The position numbers and the translations under genes were made by a program. From QHWT01 sp963755695 (GTDB lineage: Bacteria; Acidobacteriota; Vicinamibacteria; Vicinamibacterales; 2-12-FULL-66-21): a stretch of DNA of 64,000 bases. The DNA lies in the NCBI GenBank assembly GCA_963755695.1, contig CAVWLB010000008.1, positions 310,001 through 374,000 of the forward strand, in the 5' to 3' direction. Every line of letters starts with the position of its first letter. Positions within the stretch are counted from its first letter, which is position 1. The notes beneath the pieces are model-generated. The model ran no database searches. It was not told where the DNA came from and saw nothing but the letters and a program-made list of their open reading frames with translations. Of the stretch, positions 8,393-17,141 are shown in pieces.

Positions 8393-10429
8393 GTGGTCTG
8401 TACCTCTTGGACGAGGGGAGCCGGAACCTTGATTTCGAAAATTGCGACAGCGCTTGCTCTTTCCTTTGACGATCACGTCCCCGAGCGGACGGGTGTCGTA
8501 GGCCTGACGTAGTCTGGTTCGGGTTGCGTCTGCTACATGATAATCCGGGTCTTGTAATCCTTGTTCAGGGATTCGAGCCGGGACCCGAGGTTCACGTTGT
8601 CGCCGATGACGGTGTAGCTCATGATCGACGAGGAGCCGATGTTGCCGGCGATCATCTCGCCGGAGTTGATGCCGATGCCGATGTCGAGCGGGGCCATTCC
8701 CGCGTTCCGTCCAGCCCTTGTTCAACTCGCCGAGCTCATCGACCATGTCGAATGGCCGCCTGGACCGCGTGCTCGGCATGATCGGGGTCGTCGAGCGGGG
8801 CGCCGAAGAGCGCCATCACCATGTCGCCGACGAACTTGTCCACCGTGCCCTTGTGCTCGAAGACGATCTCGACCATCCGCGAGAAGTACTCGTTCAACTG
8901 TGCGACGAGCTCTTCGGGATCGCCTCGCTCGGTCACCGAGGTGAAGCCGCGAATGTCGGAGAACAGCACCGTCATCTCGCGGCGCTTTCCGCCAAGTTCC
9001 GCGAGCTCCGGGTGCGCCACCAGCTGTTCGTAGACATCTCTCGAGACGTAACGGCCGAACAGCCGTTTCATCTTCCGCTTCTCGACGCCCCTCGACGAAA
9101 TACTGGTACGCGGTGCCGGCAAAGAGCGCGATCGCGCCGGCAATCTGCGGCTGCACCATGTTCAGCCACAGGCCATTCTTGAATGCCGCGACCGCCAAGC
9201 CACGTCCAGCCGCCGACGATGATTGCGGCCGCGGCCGCGGCGGCAGCAAAGGGCAGAAACGCGGACAGCAGGCCGATCGCGACGGCCGTAATCACCACCG
9301 CCGCGATACGTGACCCGCGCGGCGCCGGGGTGATGAACCGGTTCGACAGGAAGCTGTCGGCGATGCTCGCGTGCATCTGGATACCGGCCATCTTCCCGGA
9401 TTTGTCCTCGGAAACGGGCGTGGTGAACACGTCGTTCAAACCAGACGCCGAGGCAAGCCCGACGAAAACGATCTTGTCTTTGAAGATCGATGGATCGAAC
9501 ATCGGCTTCTGGCCGGCGAGCAGTTGCTTTTCCGACAACAACAGATGGCGGAACTCGTAGGTGGGATACGGCCGCTTCGAGTCGGGCAGCAGCGCCGGAC
9601 CAAGAAAGTTGATTAGAAGCGCCCAGTGCTGACGGCTTGAATTCGTGTACGAGTCGGTCTTCCTGACCGCAACCAGGGGAAGGCGGCGGTCACCGACCCT
9701 GATGAATACGCCGTCCGGTGACACCTCTTCGGGCCGGATGCCCTTCGCCTTCATCGCCGCGGCAAGGCCGAGCGCGGGCAGGAACTTGCCGTCGTTCTCG
9801 ATGAACGGCGCCATCCTCCGCAACGGGCCGTCGTCGTCCAGGATCACGAAGTTGTGAGCCAGACCGGCACTGGCGTCGGTCAACTCTTGAAAAGGGGGAA
9901 GAACGACCGGACGCTTCTCTGCGAGCCCGCCGGGCCGATATCCCGGGTCGGACCATTTCGCGGCCTTCTGGTCGCGCTCGCCGCTGACCAGTCCCTCGCC
10001 GACCGAATCGGCGAGCATGATCACGTTGCCAGCCTGCTTGACGGAGTCGGAGAGCGCCGCGTCGCTCTCCGTCCCTTTCAGCTTGTTCCCGGCGATGTCG
10101 TACTGATCGACCGTGTCCGGTTCCGGATACGAAATGTCGACGGCAATCACCTTCGCCGGGCCGCGCTTCAGGTAGTCGATGAGAAACGACATCGCGACCC
10201 GCGGCCAGGGATAGCGTCCGAACGTCGGCTGGAGGTCGCGAATGCTCGCGTCGTTCACTTCGACGAGCGCGATATCCTTGCTGACCGACTCCGGCTTCGC
10301 CGCCCACAGCATCCGGCGGTCGTACGACTTGAGCTCGGCAAGATCGAGCCATCCGGTGAGCGCCAGCAGCAGGACGATGACCGCCGAGCCGACACCGAGC
10401 GCGAGGCCCGCGAACAGTTTTCGGACCAT
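8389..10429 (-). CDS. CHASE2-domain class III adenylyl cyclase, frameshifted
   Basis: A membrane receptor cyclase that should make cAMP from ATP. The ATG at 10429 opens with a membrane segment (LALGVGSAVIVLLLALTGWL). The extracytoplasmic CHASE2 domain follows (DRRMLWAAKPESVSKDIALV, FGRYPWPRVAMSFLIDYL, FKDKIVFVGLASASGLNDVF), then two or three membrane helices near 9180-9320. The catalytic domain has TVLFSDIRGFTSVTERGD and TVDKFVGDMVMALFG, which supply the two metal-binding Asp residues and the adenine-selecting Lys. It also has SYTVIGDNVNLGSRLE, with the Thr of class IIIb enzymes plus the Asn and Arg transition-state residues. The frame changes near 9200, 9100, 8740 and again before 8550 and 8440. 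The reconstructed length of about 680 is normal. The stop overlaps the M48 start codon. Confidence 0.85.
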
Positions 10430-10504
10430 AGACAAAGAGCCTCGCGGGGCGAGGCTCACATTTGGGGCGGAGCGTCAGGTCCGCCGAAGAAAAGTGAAAA
10501 AAGG

Positions 10505-10882
10505 GTTGGTACCGCTACACGGGTATGGGGAGGATTGGTCCCTCACGTTCAGCGGTGTCGCTGCGTGAGGGGCGGCCGCCCCGTCGCCGTGATGTTATAT
10601 TACAACACGAGCTGGCGTGATGGCGTGCTATCGCGTTGGCTGATGCTGTGGGGCAATCCGGGGCGCGCAAGGCCCACAGCGTGGATCTCGAAACCGTCAC
10701 CTCCCGGTAGATGGCTGCAGACGGTGTCCTCTTCGGCAGTCATCCGACTGCGTGGAGAACCAGCACCATCCCCGACGACGCGCCGCCCTTAAATCCTTCA
10801 GCGTAAACCTGACCGCTCCCTCAGGCGGGAGCTTGAGGCCATCGCGGTCTACGAACAATCGAGTGTCGGCGTTGTCCTGAGA
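10505..10882. repeat. Direct repeat copy 1, starting with a tRNA-Glu 3'-end core
   Basis: About 380 bases that recur, with scattered differences, at 11941-12320. The first 14 bases (GTTGGTACCGCTAC, 10505-10518) are identical to the 3' end of the tRNA-Glu gene at 14455-14468 read on this strand. No convincing protein is encoded. The block ends with the shared GTTGTCCTGAGAA. The remaining bases up to 10937 show no gene. The short stretch 10430-10500 holds a palindrome fragment, GGCGGAGCGTCAGGTCCGCC. Confidence 0.85.
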
Positions 10883-10937
10883 AGGGCTGCCGTGAGCTGA
10901 TCGCGTCATCGACGTGCCCAGCGGAGAGCGGAACCGC

Positions 10938-11912
10938 CTATCGTCTCGTGAAGAGCGGTCCTGGCAGGCGATCGCGGATCAAGCCCGCATCGGCAGCGAG
11001 TTCCTCGGTGACGGTCGCCACGCACTTCTGCTCTTCCTCGGTGAGATCCTGCCGCCATTTTTCCTGGCGGGAACTGTCGAGGGACGAGGGCACGTCATCA
11101 CTCGCCGTGGGCTCGACTCCGACGAAGGCCGCTATCCTGGCCAGCGTCTCGCGGGTGCGCCCAACCAGCTCCGCGTAGTTCAGCGGCAGGTAGTGACGAT
11201 GGATCCCGGCTGCCTCCACCTGACGGACGATGTTCGCGTTGACGCGCAACCAGTACTCCGGTATGCGACTAAAGCCGACCCCAGGGTAGTAGCGGGTCGG
11301 ATCAGGATGCCGGCGGCGAAATTCGACCGGGTCCTCATGGGGCAAGGTCGGCGCCTGGGGCCTGAAGAGCAGGCGTCGCAACCCACGGTGGAGCGGCCGC
11401 CAACCGAGCCTCGCCGGACCGCTCGGGATGCAGGACCAACAAGGCAAATTCGCCCCCTCCGGCCAGTAATGGATAAAGGGGGTCCCGTAGAAGTTCTGCC
11501 CTTCGTACGTGGCGAGCAGGCGCAGCTTCGTGCTGGCCACGAGCGCCAGATCGTCGCGGATAAGATGCACGATGCGCGCCTCGGGAAACACGGCGTTCAC
11601 CAGGCCGATCTTGTTGGAGAGGTGCGGATTCTTGTTGACGATGTGCCGGTCCCCCGACGTCCGCTGCCGCACGTGCGCACGCATCTCGCTCTTCTGCTCC
11701 TCGGTTGCCGCCGTGCCATCGTAGGCATCGCAGCGGGTCCCGGTTCGGGGGCTTCCGATGTTGAAACCCCGACCCTGCCAGAACGCCCGACCTTCGAAGT
11801 CGACATCGTCGATGTCGATGGCCCTGGGAAAGTATCGCTTCAACATCTCATGAAGGATGGTCGTTCCTGATCGTATGCAGCCGACGACGAAGACAGGGGG
11901 GGCGATACTCAT
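10938..11912 (-). CDS. Sulfotransferase family protein
   Basis: Transfers sulfate from PAPS to a hydroxyl or amino group of an acceptor, here probably a glycan or lipid; the acceptor is not known. The 324-residue protein begins MSIAPPVFVVGCIRSGTT, where GCIRSGTT is the 5'-phosphosulfate loop. The 3'-phosphate motif is ARIVHLIRDDLALVAS (about residue 115-130), with the expected Arg and a downstream Ser. The C-terminal RQEKWRQDLTEEE segment resembles the end of many sulfotransferases. It lies alone between two copies of the 380-base direct repeat, so it looks like a cargo gene of the tRNA-Glu island. No ribosome-binding site is obvious before the start. Confidence 0.8.
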   Translation of the reverse strand: MSIAPPVFVVGCIRSGTTILHEMLKRYFPRAIDIDDVDFEGRAFWQGRGFNIGSPRTGTRCDAYDGTAATEEQKSEMRAHVRQRTSGDRHIVNKNPHLSNKIGLVNAVFPEARIVHLIRDDLALVASTKLRLLATYEGQNFYGTPFIHYWPEGANLPCWSCIPSGPARLGWRPLHRGLRRLLFRPQAPTLPHEDPVEFRRRHPDPTRYYPGVGFSRIPEYWLRVNANIVRQVEAAGIHRHYLPLNYAELVGRTRETLARIAAFVGVEPTASDDVPSSLDSSRQEKWRQDLTEEEQKCVATVTEELAADAGLIRDRLPGPLFTRR

Positions 11913-11940
11913 CGGCAGCGAATCGCGGGCTGAAGTAAAC

Positions 11941-12320
11941 GTTGGTACCGCTACACGGGTGTGAGGAGGAGGGTTGGTCCCTCACGTTCAGCGGTGTCGC
12001 TGCGTGAGGGGGGCCGCCCCGTCGTCGTTGTGGAATATTACAACACGAGCCGACGTGATGGCGTGCTATCGCGCTGGCTGATGCTGTGGGAAATCCGAGG
12101 CGCGCAAGGCCCACAGTGTAGATCTCGAAAGCGTCACCTCCCGGTAGACGGCTGCAGACGGTGTCCTCTTCGGCAGTCATCCGACTGCGTGGAGAACCAG
12201 CACCGTGCCCGACGACGCGCCAGCCCTTAAATCTTTCAGCGTAAACCTGACCGCTCCCCTCAGGCGTGAGCTTGAGGCCATCACGCTCTACGAACAATCG
12301 AGGTCGGCGTTGTCCTGAGA
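11941..12320. repeat. Direct repeat copy 2, starting with a tRNA-Glu 3'-end core
   Basis: Second copy of the block at 10505-10882, about 90 percent identical by eye, again opening with GTTGGTACCGCTAC (11941-11954). Differences include small indels, so the copies are not recent. Together with copy 1 it brackets the sulfotransferase; the copies are spaced 1436 bases apart. Immediately after it a transposase fragment begins. Confidence 0.85.
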
Positions 12321-12321
12321 A

Positions 12322-12493
12322 TCCAGATCATTCGCACACCTTTCGCGCGCCTCAGGCAAATGCGGTTGCGGAGCGCTTTGTGCGGACCGTTCGCTCAGAG
12401 TGCCTCGACTGGCTCCCGATTCTGAGCCGGCGGCATCTTGAGCGCGTACTCCAGATCTTTACTGAGCATTACAACAATGCACGTCGATTCTGA
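12322..12493 (+). pseudogene. Transposase (rve/DDE integrase core) C-terminal fragment
   Basis: Only the C-terminal part of an integrase-core transposase remains: HTFRAPQANAVAERFVRTV, then SECLDWLPILSRRHLERVL and EHYNNAR. The Glu in AVAERFV corresponds to the last residue of the DDE catalytic triad; the two Asp residues and the N-terminus are missing. The sequence runs straight out of the 380-base repeat and stops early, with LELAA-like text continuing in another frame near 12510. It is a decayed mobile-element remnant. Confidence 0.7.
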
Positions 12494-12568
12494 CTCTTAC
12501 CAGCCCCACCTCGAGCTGGCCGCGGGCAACTCCATCGTGTGAGCAAGACCGCGGGAAGCCGACCCGTG

Positions 12569-13465
12569 TCAGGTGAATGGGGTGCTTTGTCGTACATGAG
12601 GGCGATTTCGCAGCCCGGTGCGGAGCGCACAATCGACCGCGAGCCGGGTGGCAAACCGGCGAATCGGGTGCGCGAGGTCGCGATCGTTGAACGTGGCTGT
12701 TGTGATGCCCGCGCGCTTCAACATCCGGCGGAACTCGCGGTCCTTCGCAGGGTCGAGCTTCGACACGTCGTCCCACATGCCGAAGTAGCCGTCGATGCGC
12801 GCGCTCATGCCAGTGCGAACGAGATCGTCGATGACGTCGTACTCCGAACCTTCGATGTTCATGCGGAGGAGCACCGGCGCGTCGACGAGCCAAGTGGCGT
12901 AGTCGCGCTGCAGCACGTGGGACAGCCGGTCGGCGGGCGCGAGCTCGTAGCGAGGACCGGGGCTGAAGAGGGAGTCGGCTTTGCCATCGCCGTCGCCCTT
13001 GTAGAGGCGGACGTGATCATCAGTCGCGTCCGGGCCGACGAGCGCGACCTGCCGCAGATCGAGGCGCTCCAGGTCGGCGAGATTGCGCCGCGCGTCCCGG
13101 TGGTGTCCCTCGCTCGCTTCGAAACCGAGGAGTTGCAGGTCGCATCGACTCGCGAACCAGTTCGCCATGCAGCGCACCTGTTCTCCGTGCTTGTGTACGC
13201 CGCAGTCGATGTACAACACGCGACGGTCGGTGGGCGGTGTGAGCTGCACCATCGCGCGCAAACCGAATCGCCGAACGCGTCGCAACACGACCCGCGCGAG
13301 GAGCAGGACGGAATCGACGAAGATTAAGGGATCGACGAGCAATCGGGGCCGACCAACACGGCGCCCAACACGGCGCGCGACAGCCTCGAGCCGCCAGTTC
13401 CACAGTTTCTGGTGCGGATGCCACAGCGCCCACACGAACGGCTCCCCCACCTGTGATCGCTGCAT
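12569..13465 (-). CDS. FkbM-family methyltransferase
   Basis: FkbM-type SAM-dependent O-methyltransferases act on sugars or other secondary-metabolite hydroxyls. I chose the ATG at 13465 (MQRSQVGEPFVWAL), which gives 298 residues. The SAM-binding region is RRVLYIDCGVHKHGEQVR, and the family motif equivalent to LLKIDVEGAE is VLLRMNIEGSEYDVIDDL. The LLGFEASEG and GYFGMWDD segments also fit. It is a second likely cargo gene of the tRNA-Glu island. With the sulfotransferase it suggests modification of a surface glycan (inference). It is flanked by transposase remnants on both sides. Confidence 0.7.
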   Translation of the reverse strand: MQRSQVGEPFVWALWHPHQKLWNWRLEAVARRVGRRVGRPRLLVDPLIFVDSVLLLARVVLRRVRRFGLRAMVQLTPPTDRRVLYIDCGVHKHGEQVRCMANWFASRCDLQLLGFEASEGHHRDARRNLADLERLDLRQVALVGPDATDDHVRLYKGDGDGKADSLFSPGPRYELAPADRLSHVLQRDYATWLVDAPVLLRMNIEGSEYDVIDDLVRTGMSARIDGYFGMWDDVSKLDPAKDREFRRMLKRAGITTATFNDRDLAHPIRRFATRLAVDCALRTGLRNRPHVRQSTPFT

Positions 13466-13714
13466 CGTGAGACCTCGTCGGGAGATCTCGAGGACGATAA
13501 GACCATTAACGGGGCTTCGCGCGCCCTTAGGTGACAGAATGCCGTTATACGGCCCCACCCCTCTCGCCGGCACGGCGCGGATTGCCCGCACGCACGGTGC
13601 GGATCATCGCGCCGCCGCATGCACCTGTCAAATGAACGCAGCAACTCAGACGCCTGGCCGTGCAGTGGATGGAACGGATGCGTGACCGTGAAGACGTGGG
13701 AATGCGCATCACGA

Positions 13715-13872
13715 GGTGCAATGGGCGGCTTACGCCAACGCTTACGTGGAACGCGTCATCGCTCGATCCGACGTGAGTGCCTCGATCACGTCATCATCAT
13801 GAACGAGGTGGAACCGCGCCCGTGCTCAGGGACTACGTCACGTACTACAATCGAGGTCGCCCGCACCCAGCC
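13715..13872 (+). pseudogene. Second transposase (integrase core) C-terminal fragment
   Basis: The readable segments are AAYANAYVERVI in one frame, then SIRRECLDHVIIMNE and LRDYVTYYNRGRPH in others. This is the C-terminal end of a DDE integrase-core transposase different from the one at 12322-12493. The Glu in YVERVI is the last catalytic residue. The frame changes at least twice within 150 bases. No terminal inverted repeats are visible. Confidence 0.65.
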
Positions 13873-13889
13873 TCGGTCCTGGGATTCCG

Positions 13890-14345
13890 GAGCCGCGAGC
13901 GGTCGCGTCACCGCACCTCCGGTCGATGATCATCGCGGCCCTAGACACCGGCATGCGACGAGGAGAGATGCTGGCGCTTCGGTTCGCGGACGTCGACGCA
14001 CCCCTGAGGATGATCACCCTCAGGGGTGCGTCGACGAAGAGCCGGCACGCACCGCGTCGTCGCCGTCGGCACCGCTCGGCTGCTCGCCGTGCTCGAGTGG
14101 CTCCGACCCTGACAGCGCCTGCCAGCAGCGATTCCGCGAGATTAACCTGCACGGGCACGGCCTGAGGCACGAGTACGCCTCAAGGCTCGTCGAGCGCGGC
14201 GTTCCGCTAGCTCAAGTCCGGGAGCTGCTCGGGCACGCCTCGATCCTCACGACCGAGCGGTACGACAACGGAGGCTGGAGGCACTTCAGGCAGCCGTCGA
14301 ACGGCTGGAGGAGGCAAGACGTTCGACCCGCAGATGGAAGCCGCG
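13890..14345 (+). pseudogene. Tyrosine recombinase (phage-type integrase), broken remnant
   Basis: The fragment MIIAALDTGMRRGEMLALRF carries the first catalytic Arg (RRGE) of a tyrosine recombinase. Further on, LHGHGLRHEYASRLVERGV supplies the HxLR box, and VRELLGHASILTTERYDN supplies the second His and the nucleophilic Tyr. The region between (about 13995-14130) is split over frames by indels and contains a 19-base perfect palindrome. The N-terminal arm-binding and core domains are missing. The gene points at the 3' end of the tRNA-Glu gene about 110 bases away, the classical position of an island integrase. Confidence 0.75.
13991..14036. repeat. 19-base perfect palindrome inside the integrase remnant
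   Basis: The arms 13991-14009 and 14018-14036 are exact reverse complements (CGTCGACGCACCCCTGAGG against its complement) with an 8-base spacer. The right half encodes ordinary integrase text (LRGAST); the left half replaces the expected sequence. It therefore looks like a local inverted duplication. Confidence 0.8.
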
Positions 14346-14456
14346 GACAGAGTTTCAAGAGTCTTTCAAAATCCCACCGAACAGCAATTCGCCGAACGCG
14401 AAGGCCCCCGCTAACGAAAACCTCAGAAGTCACTGACGGTATAGAGCTTGGAGAGT

Positions 14457-14531
14457 TGGTACCGCTACGGGGATTCGAACCCCGGTCCCGTGGCTGAGAA
14501 CCACGTGTCCTGACCCCTAGACGATAGCGGC
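14457..14531 (-). tRNA. tRNA-Glu (CTC anticodon), with encoded CCA
   Basis: Read on the minus strand, the gene starts GCCGCTA (14531-14525), pairs with TAGCGGT at the 3' end (one G-U pair), and continues with discriminator A and an encoded CCA. The anticodon arm is CGTGG-TTCTCAG-CCACG, giving anticodon CTC for GAG codons. The T arm is CGGGG-TTCGAAT-CCCCG. Its 3' end, including CCA, is duplicated at 10505 and 11941, and an integrase remnant lies next to it, so it is the likely attachment site of the island at its left. Confidence 0.93.
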
Positions 14532-14589
14532 AACGAACCATCAATTGTACCCGGCCCACTGGAAACGGGTCAAGCGTGGCTCCGCCGTC

Positions 14590-14759
14590 GGTGCCGCGTG
14601 CAAGGTGCTGCTCGGTGCTACGTGCGGGCTGGTGCAAGAGCACCAGGTGCTACGATTTCGTTCAAAGGATGGCAGGTGCACCCTGCTCATAGCACGCGGC
14701 ACCCTTGCACCCAGCACCGTCAGGCACCCAGCACGCAGCCGCACCTTGCACGTGGCACC
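14590..14759. repeat. Fold-back array of GGTGC / GCACC words
   Basis: The left arm GGTGCCGCGTGCAAGGTGC (from 14590) is almost the reverse complement of the right arm ending 14759 (GCACCTTGCACGTGGCACC). Between them lie many more GGTGC and GCACC words in both orientations. No gene is present. It fills the space between tRNA-Glu and the M23 peptidase gene. Confidence 0.65.
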
Positions 14760-14789
14760 GTCACGCACGCTTAACGCCTGTTATCATCA

Positions 14790-16172
14790 ATGGATATGCG
14801 TTATCTGCTCGGCCTCGTGCTGATTGTCGCTCTCGCTGCAGGTGGTGTGTTCATTTACGCGGGCCGGCTGCCAGGCCCGGCGATCGAGATAGCAAAACCA
14901 ACCAAATATGTTGGACAATCCGCCCCCGTCGAGGTCGCGCTGTCGGCGCCGGCGGCGAAGATCGATACGATCGCGATCGTCTTCGAGCAGAACGGCAAGC
15001 AGACGCCGCTCTTCACGCTGAGTTCCCCCGGTTCGGCCGAAATCAAGCAAGAGTCCGCCGACAAGGTACGGATCACGCGCACGATCGATCGCGAGACCGT
15101 GCCCGATCTGAAGACCGGACCGGCGCGCATCACCGTCACCGCCACGCGTCCCGTGATGCATGGCATCCGGAAGACACAGACCACCGCCACGCGCGACGTG
15201 CAGGTCAGGCTCGAGAAGCCCACCATCGCCGTCCTCTCGACGAAACACTACGTGAACCTTGGCGGCTCCGAGATGGTGGTCTATCGCGCGATGCCCAATG
15301 ACGTCGAGTCCGGCATTCAGGTCGGCGACCTGACGTATCCCGGCTATCCAGGCGCGGGCGCCAAGATCGAGGGGGTGCACATCAGCGATCCCGCGGTGAA
15401 AGTGGCGTTCTTCGCGCTGCGCTTCGACCAGGACGTGAACACGCCGATGTTCGCCTATGCCCGGGACGAGGCGGGTAACAGCGCGCGTGCCGACTTCGAC
15501 AAACTGGCCTTTCCGAAGCCGTTCAAGCGCAGCCGCATCGAGTTGACCGACAACTTCCTGAATCGTGTCGTGCCCGCGATCCTGGAAACCACGACGGAGA
15601 TCAAGCCGGACGGAGACACGCTGCAGAAATTCCTGGCGATCAACGGCGAGCTTCGCCACAAGAACGCCGAGAAGATTGCGAGCTTCGCGAAGCAGTCTTC
15701 GCCCGACATGCTATGGGGCGGCGTGGTCTTCCACCCGTTCACGAACAGCGCCGTGGAAGCGGCGTTTGCCGACCAGCGGACCTACGTCTACCAGGCCAAG
15801 GAAGTCGATCGCCAGGTGCATCTCGGGTTCGACCTCGCCAAGGTCGTCAACTCCCCCATCGTTTCGGCGAACAAGGGCAAGGTGGTTTACGCCGCGCCGC
15901 TCGGCATCTACGGCAATTGCGTCATCATCGATCACGGGATGGGGGTTCAGTCGCTGTACGCGCACCTGTCATCGATTGGGGTACAGCCTGGACAGGAAGT
16001 GGCGAAGGAGCAGGAGCTTGGCCGCAGCGGTCAGACCGGCCTCGCCGGCGGCGACCACCTGCACTTCACCATGCTGGTCAACGGGCAAATGGTGAATCCG
16101 GTCGAATGGTGGGACCAGCACTGGATCCAGGACCGCATCATCCGAAAGCTCAAGGAAGCGAGCGGAAGCTAG
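14790..16172 (+). CDS. M23-family peptidase (LytM/murein endopeptidase type)
   Basis: M23 zinc endopeptidases cut peptide cross-links in peptidoglycan. This 460-residue protein is anchored or secreted by an N-terminal hydrophobic segment (YLLGLVLIVALAAGGVFIYA). Residues of about 35-300 form beta-rich extracytoplasmic domains that I do not recognise. The C-terminal M23 domain contains VHLGFDLAKVVNSPI (the H-x3-D zinc motif), NCVIIDHGMGVQSLYAHLSS and GGDHLHFTMLVNG (the HxH motif). All expected zinc ligands are present, so the enzyme should be active. Reading frame is intact. The next gene follows after two palindromes. Confidence 0.88.
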   Translation: MDMRYLLGLVLIVALAAGGVFIYAGRLPGPAIEIAKPTKYVGQSAPVEVALSAPAAKIDTIAIVFEQNGKQTPLFTLSSPGSAEIKQESADKVRITRTIDRETVPDLKTGPARITVTATRPVMHGIRKTQTTATRDVQVRLEKPTIAVLSTKHYVNLGGSEMVVYRAMPNDVESGIQVGDLTYPGYPGAGAKIEGVHISDPAVKVAFFALRFDQDVNTPMFAYARDEAGNSARADFDKLAFPKPFKRSRIELTDNFLNRVVPAILETTTEIKPDGDTLQKFLAINGELRHKNAEKIASFAKQSSPDMLWGGVVFHPFTNSAVEAAFADQRTYVYQAKEVDRQVHLGFDLAKVVNSPIVSANKGKVVYAAPLGIYGNCVIIDHGMGVQSLYAHLSSIGVQPGQEVAKEQELGRSGQTGLAGGDHLHFTMLVNGQMVNPVEWWDQHWIQDRIIRKLKEASGS

Positions 16173-16179
16173 TCGCCGC

Positions 16180-16258
16180 CAGCGGTTGGCGGGTCTTCAG
16201 ACCCGCCGTGGTCTGTAGGGCGCGTCTTTAGACGCGCCACCCGGTCTCGAGACCTTGT
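16180..16258. repeat. Three adjacent variable-stem palindromes
   Basis: In sequence: GGCGGGTCTTCAGACCCGCC (16188-16207), then CTGTAGGGCGCGTCTTTAGA continuing to GCGCC (about 16215-16239), then CCGGTCTCGAGACC (16241-16254). Each is self-complementary with a different stem. They are typical of the TGTAGGGCG family in this window. Confidence 0.7.
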
Positions 16259-16277
16259 GTGATATTCATGATCAGCT

Positions 16278-17060
16278 ATGGCTCGTGTCATTAGGTGGAT
16301 GGCGCCGGCGGTCGCGGCGCTGGCAATTGCTTGCGGATCGGGCCAGAACAAGTCGGCTCAGCCCGCCTCGCCCGCGGCCGCGCCTGACGCGAAAAGAGTC
16401 GACCAGCCTACAGCCGGCAGCATCACCGGCAAGGTGGTCGTCGACGGCGCGCTGCCGCAGAACGCCGCAATCCAGATGTCGTCGGATCCCGCGTGTGAGG
16501 CCCAAAACAAGGGAGGCGCGGCGCAGGAAACCTACGTCGCCTCAGACGGCGGGCTGCAGAACGTGTTCGTCTACATCAAGGATGGCCTCGGCAACAAATA
16601 TCTGTTCGACACGCCGACCGACCCCGTAAAGATCGAGCAGAAAGGGTGCCACTATGTGCCGCACGTGCTCGGCATCCGCGTAGGGCAACCGCTTCAGGTG
16701 GTCAACGCGGACAGCACGATGCACAACGTCCACGGCCTGCCGAAGGCGAATCAGGAATTCAATTTCAGTCAGCCGGTGCCAATGACCAGCACCGTCACCT
16801 TTACCACGAAGGAAGTGATGATCCCCTTCAAGTGCGACGTGCATTCGTGGATGCACTCGTACATCGGGGTGCTGGATCATCCGTACTTCGCCGTCACCGG
16901 AAGCGGTGGCACGTTCGATCTTCGAACCGTGCCTGCGGGGACATACACGGTCGAAGCGTGGCACGAAAAACTGGGCACGCAAACGCAGTCGGTCACCCTG
17001 GGCGAGAAACAGAGCAAGGAAATCACGTTCACGTTCAAAGCGGCCACAGCAACGCAATAA
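16278..17060 (+). CDS. Cupredoxin-like (plastocyanin-type) lipoprotein
   Basis: This 260-residue exported protein starts MARVIRWMAPAVAALAIACG; LAIAC is a likely lipobox, so it is probably lipid-anchored. The central domain has the type-1 copper ligand pattern: a His in TMHNVHGLPK, then FKCDVHSWMHSYIG, which supplies Cys and His with a nearby Met. The C-terminal part (GGTFDLRTVPAGTYTVEAWH) is a carboxypeptidase-regulatory-like beta domain. It probably carries electrons or copper. Its position directly before heme A synthase and heme O synthase links it to cytochrome oxidase assembly or electron supply (inference from context). Confidence 0.75.
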   Translation: MARVIRWMAPAVAALAIACGSGQNKSAQPASPAAAPDAKRVDQPTAGSITGKVVVDGALPQNAAIQMSSDPACEAQNKGGAAQETYVASDGGLQNVFVYIKDGLGNKYLFDTPTDPVKIEQKGCHYVPHVLGIRVGQPLQVVNADSTMHNVHGLPKANQEFNFSQPVPMTSTVTFTTKEVMIPFKCDVHSWMHSYIGVLDHPYFAVTGSGGTFDLRTVPAGTYTVEAWHEKLGTQTQSVTLGEKQSKEITFTFKAATATQ

Positions 17061-17141
17061 GAGCAGCCGGCGCATCGGGAGATCGAGCGTCGCGCACGTC
17101 GCACTCGGACCTCGAAACCTCGGATCTCGGACCTCGGACTT

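Noticed and set aside
5800..10429. Possible cyclic-nucleotide antiphage system (Pycsar-like), because a cyclase and a membrane cyclic-nucleotide-binding protein are neighbours.
   Set aside because: The cyclase is a CHASE2 receptor with extracytoplasmic sensor, not a stand-alone PycC, and the partner is an MscS channel, not a short TM effector. No other defence genes are nearby.
11848..12297. Protein of about 149 residues encoded by the 380-base repeat on the minus strand.
   Set aside because: The two repeat copies differ by frame-changing indels, and the translations share no conserved protein features.
13619..14497. Single 292-residue plus-strand protein across the integrase area.
   Set aside because: It joins pieces of a transposase and an integrase in accidental frame; only parts match known proteins.
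10505..14531. Active prophage or complete integrative element.
   Set aside because: The integrase and both transposases are fragments, and no structural, replication or transfer genes are present.
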